NCBI GenBank assembly: GCA_964017155.1
Contig: OZ024865.1
Coordinates: 19,246,451 to 19,310,450, forward strand
Direction: 5' to 3'
Source of the DNA: Oasisia sp. SBJ-2009
Taxonomy: Eukaryota; Annelida; Polychaeta; Sabellida; Siboglinidae
DNA: 64,000 nt
The notes beneath the pieces were generated by a model. That model ran no database searches and was not told the DNA's origin. It saw nothing but the letters and a program-made list of their open reading frames with translations. Both the position numbers and the translations under genes were made by a program. This document shows, piece after piece, positions 11,371-25,900 of the stretch (its first letter is position 1; the number at the start of each line of letters is the position of its first letter).

Positions 11371-13494
11371 AAAAAATATTTAATGATGAACTTCCGGTAA
11401 GAGTGCTTTATCTGAGTAACACAGTCCCCACAACCACAATGCACTTTCTTATGTCAACCTAAAAGTTTGTCTAACCACATACAGCTTTCTCCAAAGACAA
11501 ACAACACCACTAGGTATTGACACAGTATGTTTACTCATCCAACTGTCGATACATCGGACACACATCAGACGAGTCAGCCTGAACACTGAAATGTCACAAC
11601 TAATCAGTGATATGCAGCAATAATATTGGTACCTGGGTTAGCATTTTACACAAAATTAGCACATACAAAGCTACGTTCACCTGTTTGGCACAGTGATAAC
11701 GCCGAACTACACTGTAAATATCACATGGTACAAACAACTATCAGATTATGCGAGGTAAGTATATTTCTTGCCACTAAATTGTCCAATAGATTGCGCATGA
11801 ATCTGTCGTCTTTGCGACTAAAGGATTTTGCATGTCTATGCACTTATTGAGGAAAACAAGATGATGAGTATTAACACAACGTAACGGCCAATAGAAGGTA
11901 GACAAGTTAGGTGTAAAGTTGGACCTAAAGAAACTACAGGTATATTTTATAAGCTGATAATGAATAGACAACCATGTAACAATCATTCATAACTCAGCTT
12001 TGTCGGTGGCAGATCAGAGCAGAAAATACTCCAAAGTAAACCCATTGATGTAAAATGATGATGTTATGACAATGGTAACGTAGGATAAAGTTTCTGCATG
12101 TAGACGATAATGTAAAATCGGCAACATGTGACAAAATGCAAACCATTTATTGTATAAATACCATAAACTGATAACTTTCTGCGTTTGCTTTCAAAACATG
12201 TATCAAAAACCTGTTTGCCTAATGTCAATTTGAGACAAATAACTATGCTGAAAGTTTATATCATTATACATCCTTTTGCTCACATTGTCCAATATTATAT
12301 CTGATCAAAGATGTATTTGACACAAGACTGAGCAATTAATGACAATAAATGACTCGTGCCTATGCAGAAAAATTTCCTGGAAGAATGTAAATGCTGCACA
12401 GAACTATTCCACACCTGAACCAAAAATATATTGCCATCTAGAGTTACGTCATGTTTCAACAATGTTGTGATTTTACAGAAATACACCTTTTCTTTGCTTC
12501 TGAAATGTCTGCAACACTTAGCAATATGCATGTCTACAGAAGATGACTACAATACAATCATCTATCACCTTAAAAATACCAGTTATACCACTATACTCAT
12601 CTGCCCATTACTGCATATGTGAAACAATCACATTTATTGCTACCCATGTCAAGAATGAAACATTTTCCCACGCATGGATGAAGGAAAGAACATTATTATT
12701 ATTAGAAGCGCATTGTATTTACATACGATATATATAAAACACAACCACATTGGACATGAAAATATCACATCTGTTTGATATGTTTTTTCAAAAATGTGCC
12801 ATACACGGGCAACTTGTAGAAAAAATGCAATGGCTATGATGTTCTAAATGGACACAAAACTATTGGACGACTATTACGATATAACATGAAACAAAACTGT
12901 GAAATTCACATTCAACAAAGTCCCTGAAAAGGAACAAACATTTAGTTGGCATGGAACACAAATTTGGCCAAACCAGCGCCATTTAAAAACACACTTATAT
13001 GGCTAACATTAGTGATAACGTATAACAAGATAAGGATGCCCATAAATTGTACCGATGATGTATGACACAAGACTTGTTATTCACAGGTGAGATTGCCTTC
13101 AATATCATGCAGGTTTAGCTGTTAATCCAATACATGCATGTACATATATAACATCAAAATGATATGTTAATTATATACAGAGTGATACATATGCAACCTC
13201 ATTTGACATTTAATAAAAGTCAAATAAGGAGAACAGTTTCACAAATGATGTACCATTAAATTGTATATTTCATTTTTAAATATTCTTTCCTTATAAATAT
13301 GTAGGCCGACAATGTATTCGCACTCAGTTCTTACATATATACTTAGAACATAATACATATCACGTGTTCAGCGTTGATGCAGAGTATTAATCTTTACAGT
13401 TACTTACTGAAATATCATTTTGCGCAAGCCGACGTATCGTTTTATGAAACCTCACTTTATATGGTGATGCATACTTGAAATTAGATATTTTGGA

Positions 13495-13580
13495 ATGAAT
13501 ATGTTTGCAACTTTAGCCTAAAGGTAATAACATATGACATTTACCATTTTTGTTTGTTTAGTATTACTAAACCTATATTT
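13495..13580 (+). repeat. dispersed repeat (pair with 16615-16710)
   Basis: The blocks AAGGTAATAACATATGACAT, TACCATTTTTGTTTG and ATTACTAAACCTATA recur near-identically at 16615-16710 in the same orientation. Confidence 0.55.
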
Positions 13581-13936
13581 TATCAAATGTAATAGTTAAG
13601 GTTAGTGACTATGTAACTAGTAAACGTAATTGTAATACTAACTAAAAATGCTTTGACATTTGTAGCATGTCTTACAACTTCTAGAAAACTCAAAATATCT
13701 AAGGAATGCAAGGTTTTTGTTATATAATTATGACCTGTTACAAAAGCTATGATATCACCATTCCTGACAGTTGTCAATTGTTGGCAGTGCATCAACAGAA
13801 CAAGCTATAGACTGAATCCTTCATACCTTCATACCTGAACACTAGTGACCCACTGATCTCCTACATTTCTGTCCCCTATGTACACGAGAAAGTCCACCCT
13901 ATACAAAATTCACTATAAAGAATATCGATGCCAGTG

Positions 13937-16900
13937 TCACGTGAAGAACACTTCTGAGTGGGTCGACTCAGCATCAACATCACTCTCCATCTTCGTCTCT
14001 TTCGCCTCCCCATTGCTGTTGCATGTGGGATTCGGGAGCTGAATCTTAACGTCTTTTGTGTACTGCAGGAAGAGAGTCATCTGGAACAGAGTTATTCGCA
14101 CGGTTAGGGCATTTTCTCCAAACGTTAAACACGTAAAATTGTACAGTAATCCCTTGTTGGCATGGGGAGCGTTGTTGGGTGTGGTGAGCGGTGGTAGAGT
14201 GCCGGACTGTCAATCCCACCTACCGCCGTTCGAAAGTTGGGCAATTTCGTTCACCCCACATTTGCCTGTGTCTTACGGAAGAGACACTAAAAGCCGGTGG
14301 TCCCTTCTATCTGGTGTCTATGCCAGGGGAAGTAAAACATCCCACACAGGGGGTAAATGTGTAACGTGTAGTGGATTAACTAATTCTAGAGAAGGATTGT
14401 TTAGAGGAAACCACCTGAGACTTAATGTAATGCTATGATCAGTGATTAAAATATGATTTGATAAGTGGTTGATGAAATATATTAATCAAAACAAGAGTAC
14501 ACATCCAGGCATGTATGTGAATGATTGTGTGCGTGCGTGTGTGCGTGCATGCGTGCGTGCATGTCACTGACCTTGTCGTGAAGCTGTTGACACAAGTGAA
14601 GTGCAACACTGAACATAACTAGGATGTCGTTGAGCCACGGCACTGACACCTCCAACTACAAGAAACAAGAGTAAACAAAGTGAAGGTAAGTTCTTATATA
14701 GTGCAGCATTCACAGGATTGCTCAAAGTGTTTAACACTTTATTCCATGGCAGACCTGTTCAATCAGACACCATCTCAAGTTCTCTGGGAAACATCCAGCC
14801 ATATGCTACAATTAATAGCTTGCTCGTACACATATCCACCACTGTCTATATCCAGATACTCATTTATATAGCTGAGTGAACTGGAGCAATATAGAGTGAA
14901 AAAACTTGCCAAAGATTTTAACACCACAGCACCGGATTAAAACCTGGGTCCTCTTAGTTGAGAGTCTGAAGTTCTACCCCTGAGCCAATGCACTCTACAA
15001 GGGAGCTTGTGAACACTTGTCATAAACACGGTCAAATGTCTGAAACCCTCGCGTACAGTAGTTCCATTCTTGCAAGCCAGAGGGCGCTACTACCCCTGGC
15101 CGATCATCTCCGGAATGCTGGGAAGTGAGCGGAGTCTACTTATACAATTATAGCAACTGAATTCGCCAGTTGTCACTACATCAGCCTTGGGAACAGGGCA
15201 AGTACCCTCCCGATTTGACGACAAATACATGACCGGTGGGAATCCCAATATAATGACCCATTCACGTCATAAACATTGCACGTAACACGAGCAGTGTGAG
15301 GCTGAAATCACCCAAAATATTATATCACTTGACCTTGTCAGAGTGGTGGACACCCCCACTTCTCATGGGCGATTTCATTGGCTGACGCTAGGAGTTTTTG
15401 AAAGAGATGTGCCAGGGGTAGAGAAGAGCTGGTAGTGATGTAATCAGCCACATTGACCCCACCCCTGGGGCATGAGGGTGAGCTGTCCCCATCTTGACCA
15501 AAGGTCCATAGCTATTCTATGAGGTATACCTAGAATTTCTTCCATGTCAGACATCCAAACACTTACTATAGTTTTCCAACACCTTTTCATTCCTAAAACT
15601 AAGCCAGACTTTGGCAAACATGCTTTCTTTGTAAAAAGTAAGTTCTTATATAGCGCCGTATCCAATCCTCAGGATTGCTCAAAGCGCTTTACACTTTACT
15701 TCCCTGACAGACCTGTTCACTCAGACACCAGCTCAACTTCTCACGGAGGCATCCAGCCATAAGTTACAATTAATGCGCAAAGACTGGTAGTACACATACT
15801 CATTTATATAGCTGAGTGAACTGGAGCAATGTCGAGTGAACAAAACTTGCCCAAGGTTTTACCACCGCAGCACATAATTCGAACCCGGGTCCCGGGTCGA
15901 GAGCCCAAAACTCTACCCCTGAGCTACTGCACCTAACACCCTGAACCAATCCTCTGTCAATATACAGCCAATATACAGCATCAGTTTTTGGTTTACATAT
16001 TCTTAGAAAAATTCACAACTGGCTGAGTAAAGCAATTTTGATTAGTTATGCTCGCCCTAAAGATGCTGCTGTCTCCCCATGTGTAGATGTATACCTGGTA
16101 TTTGGCCGTCACCTCTCTCTTCTGGGGGGAGTTCAGGTTGAGATGGTACACAGCCACCACCAACTTCTGGGCCTGGATGTAGAAACTGACCACTGTATCC
16201 TTGGGTAGAGGGGGCTGGAACGCACTCTGAAATACAAATGTACTAGAAATAAAACAAAACCAGCAACAACAAATAAATTTGTGTCTGTAATATATTTAAA
16301 ATGTTTCTCTGAATCTGTTTGTATGTTTAGCGGAGGTTTTGTGACTTTCTTGGTCAGTTCTCTTGTGTCACATGACGTAGTCATCATGTGACAGCAGTTC
16401 CGCATAAACCACTATCATGGTCACATGACACCAGAGAATGGCTCAGTTTGACTGTGAAGAAACAGGAAAGAGGTTCAACAAAGTTAATGAATAGTGATAG
16501 ACCCCAAATGTGTCTTTAATAAAAATTAAGATTACTGAGTATAACTTATGCTATATTATTGTTTTTGTTTCAACATTTTAGTTTCTCTGGTGAGGCATAG
16601 TTGAAATGAGATATTTTTGTGAGTCTATTTCCAACTTCGGTCCCAAGGTAATGAAATATGACATTTGCCATTTTTTTGTTTTTGCCATTACTAAACTTAT
16701 ACTTAGAGACATTTGGTAAACACTGAAATTAGTTTTATAATTTTATTTTGTGTGTGTATGGTAATCTCTTCATAATTTACAAGTTTCCAACATATGAATT
16801 GCTCAAGAGTACAGTCACAAATCTTCCATTTCAAAGAGGAGAAAATATGGTTTCATTTATGTTTCTCCACAAGATAAATATTGATTTTAGAGCTGAATTT

Positions 16901-19900
16901 TCCATTTGATCAAAAGCAAAATACAAACAAGACGAATGCCATTTTAAACCACTGGTTGTATGAAATCTGTTACTGTTACGACGATAAAACTTGTGAATCT
17001 TATATTCAACAAAAAGAAGCAGAAACGTGCTGTTTAATGTAGTTGGCATGCTTATATATATGGCAGTCACATTCACCATTTGATACAAACACACAAGTTA
17101 TACTCTGTGACAAGCAACATTTTTATTAATGAAATACTTGGGATCTTGTGTCATATATCTTCACAGTCAGACTGAGTCATTCTCTGGTGTCATGTCACCA
17201 TGACAGTGATTTGTGTGGAACTGCTGTCACATGGTAACTACTACTAATGCCGTCATGTGACACTAGAAAACTCACCAACAAAGACACAAAAGCTCTGCCA
17301 AACATACAAACACATTCAGAGAGGCATTTTGAATACATTCCAGATATCAATATCATTTTTGTTGCTGGTTTTAGTTTATTGATTTCTCCACCAACTGTAC
17401 TGCGAGAAACACCTGTGGTGAAACTACGGTGACCTTTACTGTGTCGCTCGTTCGTTAGTGGGGCCGAATGACACCAATCACGAGAGAAGAGGAAGCATAC
17501 ATCCAACTAAACTACGGTACTTACGAGAGACGGGTTTTTAATGAGTTCCTCCAATGACCTTCTCTTGGGGACCGCGAGAGATGACCGGCCCTGGTTGAGA
17601 CAGCCAAGTACTCGGTCCAGCAGCTGCAGAGAGACAAGGGCAGCTTTAGAGCTAACTACGTACCTGGATCTAGAAATCCCCACACCCACGTTCTGGATAT
17701 GGTGAGCTTATTTTGGAAAATGGAAATGTGTGCTGACAGGTGGTTTGATTGATTGAGTTTATTTGGTAAAACCGCATATACAAGCAAATATTTGTTTTTA
17801 ACATTCGATGCAAAAGCAAATAGAGAAATAAGCATTATATATAATATTTATTGAGGATAAGCACATTAAATTATACAATAGCACACTTATTTCTAATGAG
17901 GTCCTCCAAATAATACTAATAATGAATTTAAGAAAATAAAAAAATACATAAATAAATACAGTAATAAAATAATTAAAATGTAAATATTTTAAAATAGGGG
18001 AAAACAAATGTCATCAATAAGGCGATGTGCTAACACAAAAGGTACTCTACTAAAATATAATAACATGATAGTACATAGTAAGATTAAATTTAAAAAAAGG
18101 TGGGCATCTGTGAAAATAAATATTGTTGATCCTGTGTCATATTTATGTATGCATGTGTTATATACATATAGAACTATATGTGTAATGAATGTAAGATCTG
18201 TTTTCCTGGAAAAACATTATTTCTCAATGTGTAAAACCTGTTTGGAATGGGTAGCAATTTCGTAATTAGGAGCAAAAAAATCTTAAGAAATAATAATATA
18301 CATTGTCGATTATGCTTTATAAAATCAGGTTGTCCCATTGTCACCTCTACATGTGTTTGTTGTTTATTTCATGACACATGTCAACTGACTTGTTTGTATG
18401 GCACATAAGTAGCATGTGTCTACTACAAAATATTTGGCCTGGCAACATTTTTATCCTACACAAAGGCCTGTATGTAAAGGTCTGTCTAACTATGGTGCTG
18501 CTGGCCTGTGCGTATGTTACAGGTTTCTTCCTAATGACTTGCAGCTTGGTACTGAACTTTCCAGGATTAATACAGAACATTTCACAAAGAAAGTAAGATA
18601 TTTATTTCCAGCTTTAGTACGTGATATTTAACAAGTGACATGATAATTTACTTTGGGAAACAACCATTTGATCTGTGGTTGTGTAACGCTAGCCAGATGA
18701 TGGTCATTTTGTCAGTTTGTAAAACAACAGCGGTGAAAACCATCCTTTTAAATGATACAACTGATGATAACAAAATTAAAGTACCAAAAGGACTTGCAAG
18801 CATTTAACAGCAAAAATCCCATTAAATCTTTTGCAGATGTTTTGCACCATATCTGAATGACTTATTTCTACAGACTACAAACCTTTACGACTTCATGCCC
18901 CGAGTGGAATACGTAATCATCGTCCTTCATTTGTAGAAAGCGCAGCGCCTGCAGGATATAGTTGCCTGCATCCTGGATCTGAAACCAATCCCAGCCTTAG
19001 TTTCGTACAAAATGTCATTCTGTAAGACCAGCCTTAGTTTCGTATAAAACACAGTAAAGCTTATTTAAATGTTGTGGAACCACAATGAATGTTCTATTTC
19101 TATTTATAGGATATTTGAATTCTCCTATAATAAACATCCCATAGAAATATGCACCTTTAAACGTCTACATGCACAAGCACTCACCTGTTGTACTTTCCAT
19201 GGTATGTCCGGGAATATTTTTGAGCATACAGGAGAAGTGTGTTGTCTGGGATGTTTGAGGGACAAGTCCTGTAAGAGAGCAATCAGGGGACACCGTAAGC
19301 AAGACACTGTGAACAAGAGACACTCCCCACATGCATTCTGGGTAACTTTCACTCCTCACCCTTTAATCCTTGCTGTAAGTTTGCATTTTAAACTACAACA
19401 GATATGCAACTGTTACGGAATTTATCATTGAAAGTTGTGTTAATTATTTCATGCATGTCATAATTACTTTGCATTATTTTGTTATATATTTGACGATTAA
19501 CCTTTTTGTTGCATTATCTTTTTCATATGTCATTAGAACAAATGCAGTTACGAATAGTAAAATATACAAATTACTGTGTTCCATCTAACAATAATGAAGC
19601 ATGCACAATTTACTAATTCTAATATATCCATCCCTAGATAAAAAAAACTAAATTTGTATACAATCCCATACCCAGCCCTAGTCTGCTCAAAGAGCAACAC
19701 ACATTTTCCCCTGACAGAACTGCTAAACTTGAACACCATTTAGACTTCAGCTGTGCTGCAGTTGAATTGCAAAGACTATCTGTACACAAATATCCACCAC
19801 TATTTATAGCCAGATGCACATTGACACAACTAAGTGGGCTGGAGCAACCCTGACTGAACAAACATGCCCAATGTTTGATATAACTGCACATAGTTAAAAT

Positions 19901-22900
19901 CTTGGACTCTTAAGACTGAGCATCGTACACCAAAGATTACTGACCGCCTCGCATATGTTGTCGGCCAGTAGAGTGACCATACACTTGATCTGTTGTGGAC
20001 CACTAAAACACAATAACTGTGGTCAGTATTTAAAAAAAAAACGATCTCCCTTAATATTATTTCACAATATTATAATTATTCTATTGATAATATAAACAAA
20101 ACTGTTGGCTATGTTCCTGTAACTAAACTGCAAGAAAGTCAGCCAATAAAAACAGACCAGAGTAATTGTAATGCAACTGTAAACATGACCATTTGAACAA
20201 TAATAAAACATATAAATAGTCAGTGCTAGTTATTGGTAAATTTGTTATTACAACTGACACTCAACAAACCAATAACAACAAGTGCCCTGCTACTTAACTT
20301 AATCCAGTTAATATAATAGGATATACATTTTTTCATAGTTTAAAAAAAATACAAATATATAAGTGAAATACCACAGTTACATATTGTATATACTGTAATT
20401 TAAATACAAATATAATTGAACTTCTGCAACACAGAAATAAGGCCAATTTCGGTAAAGATAATTCATCTTCGCTTACTTGAAGCCGGTGAAGACAAACTTT
20501 TCTGGTCGTACCAAATTGTCAGTATTGCCTGCAAAAAGCAAGAAAACTGTGAAATGACAGAGATGTGGGTTCACAGACGAAGATACAGCCACTGTTGTAT
20601 AATATCGAGAATAAATCACTGCATATGCAAACATGCACACATGCACACACAATAAACATGTATATGCACACACAACAACATTATCGTAGACAAATCACAG
20701 AACTCACAAGCTAAACAAACTGTGCTTTTTCTAGAGCCACATAAACAGAGCAATCACTGACCTGGATTTAAGATTCAGGTCACTCCAATCTGGTGACTAA
20801 ACACTGCGCCAGACTGATGATTAATTACAGCGTAATCAATTATTAATCACCAACCATGACGCCACAATGACAAGTGTCTGAGCTGAAGCCAAGCAGCAAT
20901 TCACTAAACGGTGGCAATGTTAAATAATTTGAGAGGATGGTTGATAGTCCCAGAACAGATATAATGAAGTCAGTGTGCAATGAAATACAGCTATTTCACT
21001 ACCAAATGTTTGGTCCTTCCTTGGAATGTAATCTCAAATATATTATGTATTTTTGTGTGGATTTACTATACATGTGTAAATTTTTCGCTATGTATACAGT
21101 TTTGTCATCACATTCCTATAGGAAAATAGTAATCTAAAGGATTACATTTATACATTATTTAAAGCTGGAATGCTATAGACTATGATTTAATACACCTAAA
21201 CATTCTTTTAAGGTCACCCCTCTAATACAGCCACCCTCCATTTAAGGTCACCCTACAACAATTCAGTTTTCTTCCAAATGCAGTAAAGCATAGCCCAGAA
21301 AATTAATCCTTCTGCTTTGCTATTTCGCCAATCCCTAGATAATTATAATAGCGAGGTTAATGCAAACAATCTCAAAGATCTCTACCTTGGTGATGTTGTG
21401 TTTAGTGCAATAATGCACTGCTGCATAATTGGTGCTTATTTATACAATATAATGCATAAAATAACCTGAAAAACTTGCTTACATAATCAATATGAAAACT
21501 GATAACATGACATGATTACAAAATTGGCAGTTTGGGTGAATATTCAATGTGACCTTAATAAACTGCCTACACCCCTGCAGTCATTTGCGTAATTAACATG
21601 GTAAAATGTGACCTACAATATTCAGCTTATTTCTATCATTTGGTGTCCATAATGAACACTACATGTGATTTATTTCATGTCAACTATCTATCCGCGTCTA
21701 TGGATTTACGGGGTAGAAAATTTCACAGCACACTGGTGTATTATATGCAATATAATGTCATACCACCCATGCTGTGATCATATACACAGCAAGGCCAATG
21801 AGTATGATGTAGTCATTGAACAAGCCCCCCCCCCACACCTGGGGGTTACACTCATTAAGGGCCCCCTCACACCAATCTAGTCATTAACCATGAACATGAT
21901 CATGCCTACCTGGGCAGTTACTGTAGTACGTGATTCGCAGGCCAACTAGCTGACAGTGTGAAGTAGATGCTGCTTAATAAACATTCCACACACTGACTAT
22001 GCCATGCAGGCGACATATTTATTGATGCGAGACAATAATGATTCACTGCAGGTGTGTGTCGAAGGTGCCAACTCTAACTAATGCGGCAGAAGGAGAGATG
22101 ATAATCGACGCCAGATTCGTTTGTCTCTAATGCCAATAGTTGGTGTTCTAGGCTATAATGACACTAATGAGTACAGCTACAAACCCTTTCTCAATTACTG
22201 GTATCTCTTCCATACCTATATTGTAACAATTATACTCCAACTTATACCTTTGCCTTTGAAGCACTGTGTCCTACTTGCTCAATAAGTGTAATACCATTAC
22301 ACATTTTTTTACAGGGCTTTCAGAATAGTGAATATTGCACTTTACAAATATGAAATATTAATATTATTTCTTGGCAAAGGCCACTTTTATGCTGCAGCTA
22401 GCAAGGCATAAAATATGTGTTCCCAATATCTTAATGATAATCATAAATTGTAACAGACCATAACCATTTATGTAATATTTGTGTTCTAGTCACCTTCCTA
22501 TGTCCTTAGCACTCCATTCACTGGTTATGTACATATATGTGCATAATAATAAATTACTAATTAGTTAGTTATTAATATATTAATAATTAAGCATCAACTA
22601 CTTAACAGAAAAAAAGTTTTAAGTAATACAGAGACACTGCTTGTAAAAAGACAAGATAAAAAGATAATTTATCCTGAGCTTAGTCAAGGAAGTGGTTACA
22701 AATCTATGGTAAAATTTAGACTCCCTGATTTTTGTGGCCCCATATCTGAAACCCATATTATATGTATAAAAAGTATTACTCATCACTGGGAATTGGGCAC
22801 AGCCAATCCAATATTAAAAGTGTAACCCAAGCCACAGAATACGATGCTGCATGATAGGTAAATGAGTACTTAGTGAACTAGATATAAATTATTAACTTGT

Positions 22901-25900
22901 ACCGTTGACAGCCGCCAAGATGTGTTTATTTATAAACAGGCTTAGAGTACAATGATCATATTACTAACCCCCCCCACCCCCCCCCCCCACCCCCCTCGCA
23001 CGCGCGCACGCGCACGCGCACGCACACACACACTAAAGCATGCACTACATAACTAGCCACATATACATCCACATCAACAAATTTTATGCGTGTACAAAGA
23101 ACTCCATTCAGACTGAAGTGGAGACAGTCACTTTGAAAAGATGGTGACAATATTCTGGCCAGGAATACCATGGTGATGGCCAGAGTAAAACCACTTCTGA
23201 CACAGGACAATAGGGGAAGTGCCCATTAAACACACATGGGATGTTCATGCTGGATGATAGGTAAACCTTTTATAAGACAGGTTATTACCGGTTTTTGCAC
23301 GGAGTATGATTACTAGGGTAGTTAATTTTGTAGCTATTCATGATTACCATGGTATGTCATGTACATGAAGTTTTAAATTAAATTAATAGCGAAAACACAG
23401 TTCAGGTTAAAATGATCTACCAAATCATTGGTTGATGACTGCAAATGTTGTGCAATGATTACTGAATCATTAATATCACAGTCTCTAAGACAATGAACTC
23501 ATCATTTATTACAGATGTATCAGCAGAGTTCATTGGCACTGGCCTGATGTGCTGATTTTCAAAGTCTCTAGGGCAACGCAAATGTTAATTATGCAATGAT
23601 TACGGAGTCATTAATAACATTGTCCGTAAGTGACGCCATCACATTTACATCAGTTATAAATTGAGTTAATGTATTACATAATTGTGCTCTCCTCGAAGCC
23701 CCCAGGTCTTCAGTGGCGAGAAGGCTCAAAGGAAGACACAATCAGTCGCCCTCGGTCCTGCTGCCTGGCTGCAGCTGGACATTGACTGACCACAAGCGTT
23801 CATCCATCATTCACATTTGTGCTCATTTATTGGAGAGACGGATGCAATTAGAGACTAAATTGTGGCAGACATTATTGATCAGACAAAGCTGATGCACTGT
23901 TAACAAACTCGGGAAAGTCTGGGACATAACCCTTGATTTCAGGGTGCTACATGATGCAACCCATGATTTCAGGGTGCTACATAATGCAACCCATGATTTC
24001 AGGGTCCTGCGTGATGCAACCCATGATTTCAGGGTGCTACATGATGCAACTCATGATTTCAGGGTGCTACATGATGCAACTCATGATTTCAGGGTGCTAC
24101 ATGATGCAACTCATGATTTCAGGGTGCTACATGATGCAACTCATGATTTCAGGGTGCTACATGATGCAACTCATGATTTCAGGGTGCTACATGATGCAAC
24201 CCATGATTTCAGGGTGCTACATGATGCAACTCATGATTTCAGGGTGCTACATGATGCAACTCATGATTTCAGGGTGCTACATGATGCAACTCATGATTTC
24301 AGGGTGCTACATGATGCAACCCATGATTTCAGGGTGCTACATGATGCAACCCATGATTTCAGGGTGCTACATGATGCAACTCATGATTTCAGGGTGCTAC
24401 ATGATGCAACTCATGATTTCAGGGTCCTACGTGATGCAACTCATGATTTCAGGGTGCTACATGATGCAACTCATGATTTCAGGGTGCTACATGATGCAAC
24501 CCATGATTTCAGGGTGCTACATGATGCAACTCATGATTTCAGGGTGCTACATGATGCAACTCATGATTTCAGGGTGCTACATGATGCAACCCATGATTTC
24601 AGGGTGCTACATGATGCAACTCATGATTTCAGGGTGCTACATGATGCAACTCATGATTTCAGGGTCCTACGTGATGCAACTCATGATTTCAGGGTGCTAC
24701 GTGATGCAACTCATGAGTTCAGGGTGCTACATGATGCAACCCATGATTTCAGGGTGCTACATGATGCAACCCATGATTTCAGGGTGCTACATGATGCAAC
24801 TCATGATTTCAGGGTCCTATATGATGCATCTCATGATTTCAGCGTGCTATCTATGCCATAGTGATGGGTAATCAACATGACAATATGAAGTTTATCACTG
24901 GACGAGGCCTAACTTGAGATATTATAAATGATGTCAACTGAATGAACATGATTATGGTGTTTGCAGTGAATAATGATATAGTGTTGATGCTAATTAAAAG
25001 TGTTTTGACCCATTTATTTATTTATAAATAATTTTAAGTATTTTTTAAATATATATTAATTGGTTGTATGGTACATCAATTTGGTAAAACAGCTTTAGCA
25101 CTAACTGGATAATAAATACAGTGTTACAATTATTATCAAATGTTAGCCTTTTTGATTATTGGTACACAGTATACTATTACTACCCATGTACACAACCTAG
25201 ACAGTTTACGGTAATTTTAAAATGAAATGCTGAAATACAGTTAACTATGAGTATTTTTGTATCTTTATTTGAATTATCAAATTTGTTATCTGTCACGGAT
25301 AAGTTTCAATGGTAATCTTTGATGTGCTATAGCATGGTATTCTGATCACGATTATTCTGATGAAGTATTTTTAATGTTGTATATGTTAGAGAAATAGCAA
25401 ATTTTGTGTGTGATTTATTAGCTGTTTTCATATTTTGAATAAAAAAGTTGGAACTGTCGATAACCAAAATATTTTTAACATATATTATGATGTATTACCA
25501 ATTGATGATAATTATGATGATATGACAAGATGTGGGAATGTTATTAATATTAAGAATACTTATGATGATTATTGTGATTTAAAAAAAAATAAAACACTCT
25601 ACATAGCTTTTAAGTATTCAAATCAACCCTTGATATTTTTAATCAACATACATGGACAAAAAATTAGTCTATGATGTGGTGAAGTTTCAACTTAAAATGA
25701 CCGATAGGACAAAGCCCATCAACTTCTTCAATCAACCAGCAAAACGGTAAATACAACATTCAACCTATTGCAAGACAATGCAGTCAAGACTAAATCGTGA
25801 GCCGATTCAACGCAGATGCCACTAAATGCAGATGTGCGTCAAATTGAATTTGGAGACACTTTCACATGTCGATCACAAGACTGCATCGCAACGCACACTG

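Larger units (their letters stand above)
10660..13936. other. between SFSWAP and ROGDI; possible ROGDI 3' UTR
   Basis: No supported coding exon. It holds two dispersed repeats (10860-11110 and 11170-11370) and a third at 13495-13580. Part of it, next to 13937, should be the ROGDI 3' UTR; TTTATT (minus-strand AATAAA) occurs near 12145 and 12632, but the transcript end cannot be fixed from sequence alone. Confidence 0.45.

Noticed and set aside
15880..15935. tRNA gene suggested by A-box and B-box matches
   Set aside because: Only the promoter boxes are kept; no cloverleaf with an acceptor stem could be drawn, and the sequence continues into a SINE body.
17247..17506. Open frames around 17195-17506 as an exon
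   Set aside because: They lie within an arm of the inverted repeat and have no protein-like similarity or splice sites.
23930..24843. Regular 30-bp repeats as a CRISPR array
   Set aside because: There are no spacers between units, no cas genes, and the genome is clearly eukaryotic.
23933..24871. Open frames of over 300 codons in two plus-strand frames
   Set aside because: They are the translation of an exact 30-bp tandem repeat; the openness follows from the period being a multiple of three. They lie in a ROGDI intron on the opposite strand, and no splice or start context supports them.
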